Source of the DNA: Bacillota bacterium
Lineage (GTDB): Bacteria > Bacillota > Thermincolia > Thermincolales > UBA2595
Direction: 5' to 3'
Assembly (NCBI GenBank): GCA_021847735.1
Contig: JAJZQD010000008.1
Coordinates: 1 to 51,002, forward strand
Length of the DNA: 51,002 bases
The notes beneath the pieces were generated by a model. The model had not been told where the DNA came from. It searched no databases and was given only the letters and a program-made list of their open reading frames with translations. The translations under genes were made by a program, and so were the position numbers. Below, in pieces: positions 38,400 through 46,683 of the stretch (position 1 is the first letter of the stretch; each line of letters begins with the position of its first letter).

Positions 38400-39591
38400 T
38401 AGTCTCTCCCCTCAAGGCCGGTTCTTGCTGACCGGTCTCTTTTTGTTTTTGGAAAAACTGGTCCAGGTTTTGAGACTTGATTTTCCATGGTATTTGCCCT
38501 TGGTTCCTGACCAAAGTAAAAGTTACATTCCCGTTTCGGACCAGGGTCCCATCACTAAGCCCGTAAGAAACCAGCAGGTTGTAACTGTGCGTATCCTTAA
38601 CTCCTTTTGGCTTCGAAATCCTGGCGACGGCCAGCCATCTTATATTGTCAAGCCGCCGGGCAATTTCCTTTTCGCTTACCTGGGAAGTCGGTTGAAACAG
38701 CCTGGCAGCCAGGGCGCAGTCATTCTGTTCCATTGCCACCAACATAAATCTTATAATATCTTCCGGGCCGGCATTGGCCAGCATTTCTTCCACAGTTCCG
38801 GCCGCCTTCCAAACCATAATCTGGTGAGCATCGTTTTTATCTTCAGTATGAGTTTTGCTGTCTCTGAAATGAATACAAAAATGCCCGTTAAAATCATTCC
38901 CCGCAATAGTACCCGCACCGTGGGGCATCCCATTCATAGAAGCGGCGATACGACGTCCTTTAATCTCCAGAACAACTGCTCTCCTTTTCCAACTCCACCT
39001 GCCCCCGTAAATTTTTTTCATAATTGCGCTGTCCCCTGCAGTCAAAGGCTGCACATCGGCATGGTTCCGGCCCGCCCGACGCTGTACCATAAAAGACAGG
39101 CCGGTATCAAAATCAACTACTCGGGCCTTGTCATATTTTCGAAACACTTCGTCTACCTCTTCCCACATCATAAACTCACCATAAGGATTTTTCCCCTCAA
39201 GCTGTTTAACCGCGTAATCCAGGCACTTTCCGTCATCACTTAGAGTAAGCCATTTTCCGGTTTGCGGTTCAAACAGGTTGGCGGGTTTGTCAAAGTAATA
39301 GGTTTGCACCTTTTTTCCCCGGGTCAGGACCAGCTTATACCTGCCCTTTATGTGTTCCCCGCCGGCAGCAACCCTGGCGTTAGAAATCCGGTCATCGATG
39401 CAGTTCAGACTTTCCCTGTCAACCAAGGGCACCTTGCCGGGGAAAGTTTCTGATATTAACTCTGCTGTATCTATATGTTCCTTGAAATTATGCACACTTC
39501 GCCAGCAGAAGAATATAAATAAACAACAAACTGTTAACACCAGCAAGGCTTTTCCCTTTAACCTACCTACCCTAAAGGCCGTTACTCTCAT
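38392..39591 (-). CDS. Membrane-anchored protein with conserved NGMPHGA...GHFCIHF domain
   Basis: A 399-residue protein with one N-terminal helix (about 14-30) and the rest outside the membrane. The central conserved block carries IAASMNGMPHGAG, NDFNGHFCIHF and NDAHQIMV: a His-Gly plus His-x-Cys-x-His set that recalls catalytic sites of exported cysteine transferases such as L,D-transpeptidases, but the motif is not that of YkuD. The C-terminus (about 285-385) looks like a nuclear transport factor 2-like or lumazine-type sheet. GGGGAAG lies 4 bases before the ATG. Function unknown. Confidence 0.7.
   Translation of the reverse strand: MRVTAFRVGRLKGKALLVLTVCCLFIFFCWRSVHNFKEHIDTAELISETFPGKVPLVDRESLNCIDDRISNARVAAGGEHIKGRYKLVLTRGKKVQTYYFDKPANLFEPQTGKWLTLSDDGKCLDYAVKQLEGKNPYGEFMMWEEVDEVFRKYDKARVVDFDTGLSFMVQRRAGRNHADVQPLTAGDSAIMKKIYGGRWSWKRRAVVLEIKGRRIAASMNGMPHGAGTIAGNDFNGHFCIHFRDSKTHTEDKNDAHQIMVWKAAGTVEEMLANAGPEDIIRFMLVAMEQNDCALAARLFQPTSQVSEKEIARRLDNIRWLAVARISKPKGVKDTHSYNLLVSYGLSDGTLVRNGNVTFTLVRNQGQIPWKIKSQNLDQFFQKQKETGQQEPALRGETII
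38415..38450 (+). terminator. Terminator inside the convergent gene end
   Basis: AGGCCGGT/ACCGGTCT-type stem (one G-U) followed by CTTTTTGTTTTT. It lies within the 3' end of the 38392-39591 gene, as expected for overlapping convergent genes. Confidence 0.7.
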
Positions 39592-39732
39592 CAGACTTCC
39601 CCCGTTAGTACAATCTACCTAAAAAAACTTATTGGGGAGATGTCCAATTTATGCCTAAATTCTGTAACGCCCGATGAAACGGTCCGGAGCGTTTGGGACA
39701 AAACTCCATAAAAAAAAGGATGCAGGTGTGTC

Positions 39733-39760
39733 ACCATATCCAAACATGCTTCATAAGATA
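39733..39760 (+). promoter_or_regulatory. Sigma-K-like promoter upstream of cotE
   Basis: ACC (39733), 16-base spacer, CATAAGATA (39752-39760), fitting the late mother-cell sigma-K consensus AC-N16/17-CATAnnnTA. It lies 110 bp upstream of cotE. Confidence 0.45.
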
Positions 39761-39869
39761 TTGTAGTATTAAAAGGCAATCGAAGGGAGCTGGTGTCATA
39801 AGGGAGACGACGCTTCCAAGAATCATATAAAAATGCCCGATAATAAATTTTAGCAGGAGGGGATTGTTA

Positions 39870-40397
39870 ATGGCCGAAGTTGACGGCACACTTGAGCAGG
39901 AGAATACTGCTCCTGCGACGGCTTCTTTCCGGGAAATTATCACTAAAGCTATCTGTGGGACAGGAAAACGTCATTTCAAGTATACCGAAGTCCTGGCTCT
40001 TCCGGTAGGGCGTACACCGTCCAGTATCCTGGGTTCATCGGTAACCAGGCTCAAACTTACCGAACCTCTGGTAACCGAGATTGCCGGTGACGGGAAGAAA
40101 AATGTTCGTGTGAGCGGAACCTTTGATATCAATGTATGGTACGCTCATAACAGTGACCAGACAACAGACGTTGCCAAAGAAACAGTCAAATTCACCGAGG
40201 TTATCCCTATCGCTGATATCAGTGAAAATATCCTCGGCCAGATTGACGCCAGAGCAGTATTAGTCAAAGCTCCACAATGCCACAAAACCGTTATTAACAA
40301 CAGCAACCAAATCCAGGTAGACGTGGAGTTGGGCATCTACGCCGAAATAGTCGGAGAAACCAAAGTATCTGTGCAGGTCTATCAGGACATGGAGTAA
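39870..40397 (+). CDS. cotE: Outer spore coat assembly protein CotE
   Basis: A 175-residue CotE homologue: SFREIITKAICGTGKRHFK, TPSSILGSSV, VSGTFDINVWYAHN and the later PQCHKTVI and IYAEIVGETK blocks line up with B. subtilis CotE. CotE is the morphogenetic protein that attaches the outer coat around the forespore in the mother cell. AGGAGGGG lies 8 bases before ATG 39870; the TTG two codons earlier is too close. A second copy follows after 29 bp. Confidence 0.9.
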   Translation: MAEVDGTLEQENTAPATASFREIITKAICGTGKRHFKYTEVLALPVGRTPSSILGSSVTRLKLTEPLVTEIAGDGKKNVRVSGTFDINVWYAHNSDQTTDVAKETVKFTEVIPIADISENILGQIDARAVLVKAPQCHKTVINNSNQIQVDVELGIYAEIVGETKVSVQVYQDME

Positions 40398-40426
40398 CAA
40401 ATTATTTTGGAAGGGAGGATTGGTAT

Positions 40427-41083
40427 ATGGCCACCGACCGCCCCGTGATTCGGGAAATCATTACCAAGGCGGTTTGCGGTAGAGGTACTTACAGGTATCT
40501 GCGGTCTATTGACCTGGAAATACCGGTAACTAACAAAACCATCCAGGTTCTGGGCAACTTTGTATCGAACGCGTCCCTGGAGGAAGCGAACGTAGTTGAC
40601 AGGGCCAGCCAGGGCAAAGCTGTCCAGGTTAAGGGACATTACGATGTCCACGTCTGGTATGCATATGACCAGGATACCCGGGCCGCAAAAACCACCGTGA
40701 CGTTTATTGAATACATCCCAATGCAAATGTATGGAGGGGAAAGCATAACCAACCAACAGGCTTTTGCCAAAATCACTCAAAAACCCCGCTGCAGCAAAGC
40801 TTATGTAAAAACTCTTGGAGACAAACCGGTTATTAGGGTTGAAATTGAACAAAACCTGTCCGGAGAAGTGGTTGGCTTCACTAAGCTAAAAGTGGGGATT
40901 TCCCCGAACGCTCCTACCGGAGCAGGGACCGTCAAAGGCGAGGAACTTGTCCCCCCGCAAAACCTGCCTGAGAAACCTGAAATTCCCACGCAGAGTTACT
41001 ATCTTGACCTGAAGTGCGAGGAAGACCTGCCGGAAGAGGATGACGAAGATTTCGAATACTCTCAGGACACGTATGACCGCTAA
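40427..41083 (+). CDS. CotE paralogue with acidic C-terminal extension
   Basis: A 218-residue second CotE: IREIITKAVCGRGTYRYL, VKGHYDVHVWYAYD and GEVVGFTK match the family. Residues about 165-218 are an extra tail with LYLDLK-like strand and a very acidic end (EEDLPEEDDEDFEY), which suggests a binding surface for basic partners. AAGGGAGGA lies upstream. Co-transcribed with cotE; the two genes have diverged in their middle parts. Confidence 0.88.
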   Translation: MATDRPVIREIITKAVCGRGTYRYLRSIDLEIPVTNKTIQVLGNFVSNASLEEANVVDRASQGKAVQVKGHYDVHVWYAYDQDTRAAKTTVTFIEYIPMQMYGGESITNQQAFAKITQKPRCSKAYVKTLGDKPVIRVEIEQNLSGEVVGFTKLKVGISPNAPTGAGTVKGEELVPPQNLPEKPEIPTQSYYLDLKCEEDLPEEDDEDFEYSQDTYDR

Positions 41084-41093
41084 AACTAAAAAA

Positions 41094-41131
41094 GAGCGTC
41101 AGAATATCGCGTTAACCGACGCTTTTTTTTT
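41094..41131. terminator. Terminator after the cotE pair
   Basis: AGCGTC/GACGCT stem with a long loop, followed by nine T bases. Confidence 0.8.
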
Positions 41132-41198
41132 GCAATTATCACCTTGAGCACACTCTACATACAATGTTAATGACTCTTGATGAAAAGAGGCGGAAAAC

Positions 41199-42602
41199 TT
41201 GCTCAAGTGGTGCACCGTAAACTTCGAATACTCTTTAGGCCTCCCCCCGGACAGTATAGCGGTCTCGGCTGACGTCCGGAAAAAAATGAATCTTTCCCCC
41301 GGCCGCCAAATTACCCTTTGGGTTGGAAACCGGCGGGTTTCCGTTCGTTTTCTGGGGCATAACAATCCCACCCCAGACAGGGTACTGTATGTCGCAGCCA
41401 ATTTGCAGCCAATAATCCTATTACCTGCACCGGCAACATTAAACCTGGCCGCCGGCAGCAACCCGGAGACATTGCGCTTGGGTCCCCTTATCGGGATTTT
41501 TGCCAACCGGTTTTCGAAAACAGTGAAACCCTTCGGTGAACAAACCTCCTTTTTCCGCAAGCTGAGGTCTGCCGCCGACGGGTTAAACGCCTTTTGCTTT
41601 GCCTTCTGCCCAAGTGATATTGACTGGGAAAACAAAGTTATCAGGGGTTCGATACCTCCTTTGCCCCATGACGAACGATCGGGCTGGCAGACACTGCCCC
41701 TTCCCTTTCCCGACGTTATTTACGACAGGGGACTGTTTCCCAAAGGGGACAAGCGAAGAATAGCAACTGAAACCAGAATGGTTTTGCGTAAATATCCCGG
41801 TGTAAAACTGTTTAACCCGGCTTTCTTTGGCAAATGGAAAACTCATAAGCTATTGTCAAAACACGAGGTTCTTCACGGACACCTACCTAAAACCAGATTG
41901 TACACCAACCCGGCAGATATTTTTGAACTCCTCGGCAAACACGGGATTGTTTATCTTAAACCCAGCGGAGGCAGTTCAGGAAGGGGTATCATCCGTATAG
42001 CGGTTTCTCCGGCGGGTTATACAGTCAACTTCAGGGAGTCGGGACAGGTAAAGGCCCTTCAGGCTGCCAAAGGTGCCGAACTGGCACCCTATCTAAAAGA
42101 AATACTGAAAGGACGCAGATACATTGTGCAGCAGGGGTTGAAACTGGCCAGGATAAACGGCTGCCCCTTTGATATCCGTGTCCTGATGCAAAGAAACCGC
42201 AGCGGGTCCTGGCTGCGCACAGGAATGGCCGTAAGAGTAGCCAGTCCGGGCAATTTTATCAGCAACCTGCATGCCGGCGGGCATGCGGAAAAAATTTCCT
42301 CAGTCTTGCCCAGAGTGTTCCCTGATTTAAACCTGGCCGGTAAAGCGATTAATGAAATCAGGCGGGTATGTGCCCTGATTGCCTCCTGGGTAACCGCCGA
42401 AGGGCACCCATTATTCGGTGAAATTGCGGTGGATCTCGGCATAGACGAATCATGTAAGGTATGGATAATTGAACTTAATGCCGTGCCGGGCCGGAGTGTC
42501 TTCAGGCGTATCAAATCAAAGGAAATTCTGGCTCAGGCCATCTCACGGCCCATAGAATTCGCATACTTCATTTCAGGATTTGCCCCTCAGTCAACTAAGT
42601 AA
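41199..42602 (+). CDS. YheC/YheD-family spore coat ATP-grasp protein, paralogue 1
   Basis: A 467-residue protein. An N-terminal beta domain (about 1-95) with PPDSIAVSADVRKKMNL and LGPLIGIFANR precedes an ATP-grasp fold: FFGKWKTHKLL, VYLKPSGGSSGRGIIRI (phosphate-binding loop), FDIRVLMQRN and the metal motif WIIELNAVPG. The family is spore coat-associated and predicted to form amide or peptide bonds. It starts at TTG 41199 with GAGGCG 6 bases upstream. First of five linked ligase-like genes. Confidence 0.88.
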   Translation: MLKWCTVNFEYSLGLPPDSIAVSADVRKKMNLSPGRQITLWVGNRRVSVRFLGHNNPTPDRVLYVAANLQPIILLPAPATLNLAAGSNPETLRLGPLIGIFANRFSKTVKPFGEQTSFFRKLRSAADGLNAFCFAFCPSDIDWENKVIRGSIPPLPHDERSGWQTLPLPFPDVIYDRGLFPKGDKRRIATETRMVLRKYPGVKLFNPAFFGKWKTHKLLSKHEVLHGHLPKTRLYTNPADIFELLGKHGIVYLKPSGGSSGRGIIRIAVSPAGYTVNFRESGQVKALQAAKGAELAPYLKEILKGRRYIVQQGLKLARINGCPFDIRVLMQRNRSGSWLRTGMAVRVASPGNFISNLHAGGHAEKISSVLPRVFPDLNLAGKAINEIRRVCALIASWVTAEGHPLFGEIAVDLGIDESCKVWIIELNAVPGRSVFRRIKSKEILAQAISRPIEFAYFISGFAPQSTK

Positions 42603-42622
42603 TAAGAGGAGGAAAACGACCG

Positions 42623-44002
42623 ATGCCCTTCATCAGAATCAAGCCCATAGAATGCCCCTCGCCAGAAATTTTCCTAACAGTTGACGAAACGACAAAGTTT
42701 GGTTTGAAACCCGGCGACAAGGTCGAAATCAAAGCCGGGTCAGCAGTTACTCACGCAACCTTGGCGGTCGGCCAATACGAAAACGAGATATCCCTGAGAA
42801 TACTTAAAGCACTGGGCCTCCCTCAAGTAAAAGGGCTTCGGTTAAGGCTGGAAGCCCCGGGTAAACTGCAAATTGGCCCGTTAATCGGAATTATGGTAAG
42901 CCGGAGTAAAAAGTATAAACTTCCTCCCTATTCATCTCAGGACATACTTCTACGAAGCTTTAGCCGTTACAGTATCAACGTTCAATGCCTTACCTATGTT
43001 TTCTCACCAAGGGATGTGAATACCGTAAAACAAAGCATATCCGGGTATTTCCTAGAAACCGCGCCGGATGGGACGACACATTGGAAAAGGCACACCTTTC
43101 CCGTCCCTGATGTGGTATATGACAGAATCCTGTTCCGGACTTTTGAAAGGAAAGCACAGACAAAAGAGATATCATCCTTTTTCTTAAAGAATAACAATGT
43201 AGAATACTTTAACCCCAAGTTTCTTAATAAGTGGGAAACTTACTTAATCCTTATCACCAACCCCGAACTCCGCGAGTACTTACCTGAAACGAGAAAATAC
43301 GAAAATCCGGGCAAACTGATTGATTTTATAGAAAACTACAAAAGAGTTTATTTGAAGCCGGCAAATGGCAGTTTAGGTAAGGGTATAGTGCGGATTTCCC
43401 TAGCATCTAAAGGATACATCTACCAATACCGGGACGGCAAACAACCTGTCGAAGGGATTTGGAAAACCTTTGAGGAACTGGCGGCAGGGCTAAAAAAACT
43501 TATAACTGCCAGGGTTTATATAATGCAACAGGGTTTGGACCTTCAAAAATTTGACGGCAAAGTCTTTGATATTCGAGTCTTGATGCAAAAGGACGGGCAT
43601 GGTATGTGGACCAACTCGGCTACAGTAGCCAGGATTGCCCCGGTCGGCGGTATATTCCCCAATGTGGCGGCCGGAGGGCATCCAAAAGGCATCGAGAACC
43701 TTTGGCAGGAACTGCACCATACCGACTGGTCTTCCAGCCAAACCTGTTACCTGACAAGGCAAATCAGTCTTAAGGCAGCCCAAACTTTGGAAAATTCCCT
43801 GGGCACTTTCGGTGAAATAGGCCTTGACATTGGCGTAGATGTAAATGGCATCCCCCGGATAATTGAAATCAACTCCAAGCCGTCCCGTAAAGTTTTCCCC
43901 CCGGACCAACCGCATCTTAAAAAGGTTTCTATACAACTGCCAATTGATTTTGCCGCCTGCCTGGCCGGATTTGCATCAGACCAAGGACTGAGTCCGAGTT
44001 GA
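42623..44002 (+). CDS. YheC/YheD-family spore coat ATP-grasp protein, paralogue 2
   Basis: A 459-residue paralogue with the same layout: beta domain, IGPLIGIMVSR, KFLNKWETYLI, VYLKPANGSLGKGIVRI, FDIRVLMQKDG and RIIEINSKPSR. The nucleotide-loop and metal residues are all kept, so it is probably active. GAGGAGG lies upstream, 20 bp after paralogue 1. Confidence 0.88.
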   Translation: MPFIRIKPIECPSPEIFLTVDETTKFGLKPGDKVEIKAGSAVTHATLAVGQYENEISLRILKALGLPQVKGLRLRLEAPGKLQIGPLIGIMVSRSKKYKLPPYSSQDILLRSFSRYSINVQCLTYVFSPRDVNTVKQSISGYFLETAPDGTTHWKRHTFPVPDVVYDRILFRTFERKAQTKEISSFFLKNNNVEYFNPKFLNKWETYLILITNPELREYLPETRKYENPGKLIDFIENYKRVYLKPANGSLGKGIVRISLASKGYIYQYRDGKQPVEGIWKTFEELAAGLKKLITARVYIMQQGLDLQKFDGKVFDIRVLMQKDGHGMWTNSATVARIAPVGGIFPNVAAGGHPKGIENLWQELHHTDWSSSQTCYLTRQISLKAAQTLENSLGTFGEIGLDIGVDVNGIPRIIEINSKPSRKVFPPDQPHLKKVSIQLPIDFAACLAGFASDQGLSPS

Positions 44003-45501
44003 ATACCCCGTCATATTTACCAATTAAAGTCCTCACCAGATTGAAGTACGGGGGACCCCTTGGTGACCTGGACAACTGTCTTTACCTTCCCGCCGGTCAC
44101 TTAAAAAGTATCGGCCTACAGCCCGGACTTAGCGTAACCTTTAAACTTGGAAGCCTTTGCCGCCAGGTAACGGTAGAACGAGTTCACAGCGGTAGTGAGG
44201 GCGAAGCGATCTTTTTCCTTTCCCCGGACATATCACTGAAGTGCGAACTACCCGCCGGAACAGTAATTACCGTAAAATATGACAGAACCGTGAATACTTT
44301 GTGCGCAGGCCCGTTAATCGGGTTATTTACTGTAAGAAATACGCCGGAGGATTCAACTTTTGGAAGCCACGAACCCTCCCTAATGGCACTGGCCAACTCC
44401 GCATCGAAACTGTTTGGCTTTGTATTTGTTTTTTGCCCGGAAGATTTGGATTGGGACAGGTCCATGGTAACAGGGTATGTCCCGGCCCCGGACCAGGAAC
44501 CCTCTGCCAACCGGGAGTATAACCCCGTGTCATGGAAACCACTTTCTCTTCCTCTTCCTGATGTTATCTATAACCGTATTCCGTCCAGGTCCGTCGAAGC
44601 GCGGCCGGAAGTTGAGGAAGCAAAATCAAGGTTATTGGCTTTGTTTGACGCTTATTATTTTAACCCCATGTTCCTTGACAAATGGGAGACACATAACGTC
44701 CTTCGGAACATCGCTGAAGTTGCTGAATTTCTGCCCCCGACCAAACTTGTAGAGACCCCTGAAGACATTAGGGACTTCCTGGAACAGTATGGCTCGGTAT
44801 TTCTAAAGCCTTCCTCAGGAAGTCTAGGACGCCGTATCATTAAAGTTCAAATCGGTGAAGGCGGCCATTACAGGTTTATGTATCGGTCCAAAGACAAGCA
44901 AACCGTTGAAGGCCTAGCTGCCAGCTTTGCCACTCTCTATACTATACTAAAGCCTGTTATGGGAAAAAGGACTTATGTGGTCCAACAAGACCTGCACTTG
45001 GCCAGGTTTGAGGACTGCCCCTTTGATATACGGGTCCTGGTACAAAAAGACATGCGGGGAAACTGGCGCCGGACGAAAATCTATGTCCGTAAGGCCGCTC
45101 CAGACAGTTTTCTGTCTAATCTCAGTGACGGGGCCAGGCCTAGAGCAATATCAACGGTTTTAAAAGAAGTCTTCAAATCCGATTTCTTGGCAAGGGACGG
45201 CCTGGGGGAAGATATTCGGAATGCCGTAAGACTTATCCCCCCGGCCTTGGAAAAAGGAACCGCCCTGACATGGGGGGAACTCGGATTAGACCTGGGGATA
45301 GACTACAACCGGAAAATCTGGCTGATAGAGATCAACTCGAAACCCTTCCGGGCCTTGGTATCTGATAGCGGGTCCTTTAAAATAATTGAGCGTTCTCTTT
45401 TGCGCCCTCTCGAATTCGCCAAGTTTCTGGCGGGATTTTACAGGCACTCGCCCGTCAGGGTTAACCCCGAAAAGTCTCCGCAAGAACCGGAAAACTTTTA
45501 G
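43999..45501 (+). CDS. YheC/YheD-family spore coat ATP-grasp protein, paralogue 3
   Basis: A 500-residue paralogue, the longest. It starts at TTG 43999, overlapping the stop of paralogue 2, so translation is coupled. Motifs: AGPLIGLFTVR, FLDKWETHNVL, VFLKPSSGSLGRRIIKV, FDIRVLVQKDM and WLIEINSKPFR. A Pro-rich insert near residue 160 (PAPDQEPSANREYNPV) may be a flexible loop; the C-terminal tail is also extended. Confidence 0.87.
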   Translation: MNTPSYLPIKVLTRLKYGGPLGDLDNCLYLPAGHLKSIGLQPGLSVTFKLGSLCRQVTVERVHSGSEGEAIFFLSPDISLKCELPAGTVITVKYDRTVNTLCAGPLIGLFTVRNTPEDSTFGSHEPSLMALANSASKLFGFVFVFCPEDLDWDRSMVTGYVPAPDQEPSANREYNPVSWKPLSLPLPDVIYNRIPSRSVEARPEVEEAKSRLLALFDAYYFNPMFLDKWETHNVLRNIAEVAEFLPPTKLVETPEDIRDFLEQYGSVFLKPSSGSLGRRIIKVQIGEGGHYRFMYRSKDKQTVEGLAASFATLYTILKPVMGKRTYVVQQDLHLARFEDCPFDIRVLVQKDMRGNWRRTKIYVRKAAPDSFLSNLSDGARPRAISTVLKEVFKSDFLARDGLGEDIRNAVRLIPPALEKGTALTWGELGLDLGIDYNRKIWLIEINSKPFRALVSDSGSFKIIERSLLRPLEFAKFLAGFYRHSPVRVNPEKSPQEPENF

Positions 45502-45541
45502 TTAAACCAGGAACATCAGCGCGGGAAGGAGGCAACGTCCG

Positions 45542-46660
45542 ATGAACATAGGGCCTATTCTGGGTATTTTGAGCATTCCCCGGTCAAACGGCATTCCCTT
45601 CGGAGGCGGCCAAAGCGAGTCATTTACGGATATTCTCATAACCGCCGAAAAAATGAATTGTATTGCCTTCGTATTCAGCCCCCTTGATATTGACTGGTCA
45701 AAAAATGCGGTATGGGGCTACCGTTACAATTGGAAAATTCAGCCCGGCGAATGGGAACGAGACCTGTTCCCTTTGCCGAGCATTATATATAACCGGATAC
45801 CTAACAGAACGATGGAAAACCGGGAAGTTATTAAGCATATACTTGTATTGCTAAAACAAAAATACGGTTCGCGTTTCTTTAACCCGTGTTTTTTGGATAA
45901 ATGGAAGACCCACGCAATATTATGTAGTAACAGGCAGACATTAGCATTTCTGCCGGAAACCGTCAGGCTATATAATCCAAAGGTGATTCCGGAGATGCTG
46001 GGACGGCATGGTTCGGTCTATCTCAAACCATCTGCCAACAGCCTGGGGAACGAGATTTGTAAGGTAACCAAGCTAGGCCGCGGCAAATTCTTCTTTATTC
46101 ATCAGAGCCTGAACCAACAAAGGCGGGAAGGTCTGGTTTCAAATTGCCACGAGCTTTTAGCGGAGCTCCCACCGATAAACGAATCTTCGGAATACCTGGT
46201 CCAACAGGCTATATCCCTTGCGGAATGTGAGGGTCAGCCTTTTGACTTGCGCTTACTAATACAAAAAAACCGTTTAGGTGAATGGCAGAGAACGGGTATG
46301 GCGGCCCGGATAGCCGGTATAGGCGGTATCACAACCCATGTTTTTTACGGGGGTATCCGTTATCCGGCTGAAAAGGCCATTAGGGAAGCTGCATTGAACC
46401 ACGGGTTTTCCCCTGAAAAAATAAAAAAACAGCTAAAAAAAATAGAATTAATATTTCCTGAAGTAATAGAACAAGCCAGTGGCGAATCCTTTGGCGAGTT
46501 GGAAATGGACCTGGGTATTGACCGCCGGGGCAAAGTTTGGTTTTTCGAAGCTAACTCAAAACCTTTTCGTTTCGACGAAAAACTTATCAGGGCAAAATCG
46601 CTGGTTAAACTTATCCGTTATGTTCACTACCTGGACGAATCGGGTAACCTGGGCCATTAA
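45542..46660 (+). CDS. YheC/YheD-family ATP-grasp protein, paralogue 4, lacking the N-terminal beta domain
   Basis: A 372-residue paralogue that begins directly at IGPILGILSIPRS, the point where the others enter the ATP-grasp part. Motifs kept: FLDKWKTHAIL, VYLKPSANSLGNEICKV (note Gly-Asn in place of Gly-Arg/Lys), FDLRLLIQKNR and WFFEANSKPFR. The loss of the beta domain suggests a different partner or a cleaved docking function. GGAAGGAGG lies 7-12 bases upstream of the ATG. Confidence 0.87.
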   Translation: MNIGPILGILSIPRSNGIPFGGGQSESFTDILITAEKMNCIAFVFSPLDIDWSKNAVWGYRYNWKIQPGEWERDLFPLPSIIYNRIPNRTMENREVIKHILVLLKQKYGSRFFNPCFLDKWKTHAILCSNRQTLAFLPETVRLYNPKVIPEMLGRHGSVYLKPSANSLGNEICKVTKLGRGKFFFIHQSLNQQRREGLVSNCHELLAELPPINESSEYLVQQAISLAECEGQPFDLRLLIQKNRLGEWQRTGMAARIAGIGGITTHVFYGGIRYPAEKAIREAALNHGFSPEKIKKQLKKIELIFPEVIEQASGESFGELEMDLGIDRRGKVWFFEANSKPFRFDEKLIRAKSLVKLIRYVHYLDESGNLGH

Positions 46661-46683
46661 CCAGAAAAACCGGAGGTGGCGGT

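Noticed and set aside
38377-39243. 288-residue plus-strand frame
   Set aside because: Antisense to a gene with a clear start, signal helix and conserved domain; no ribosome-binding site.
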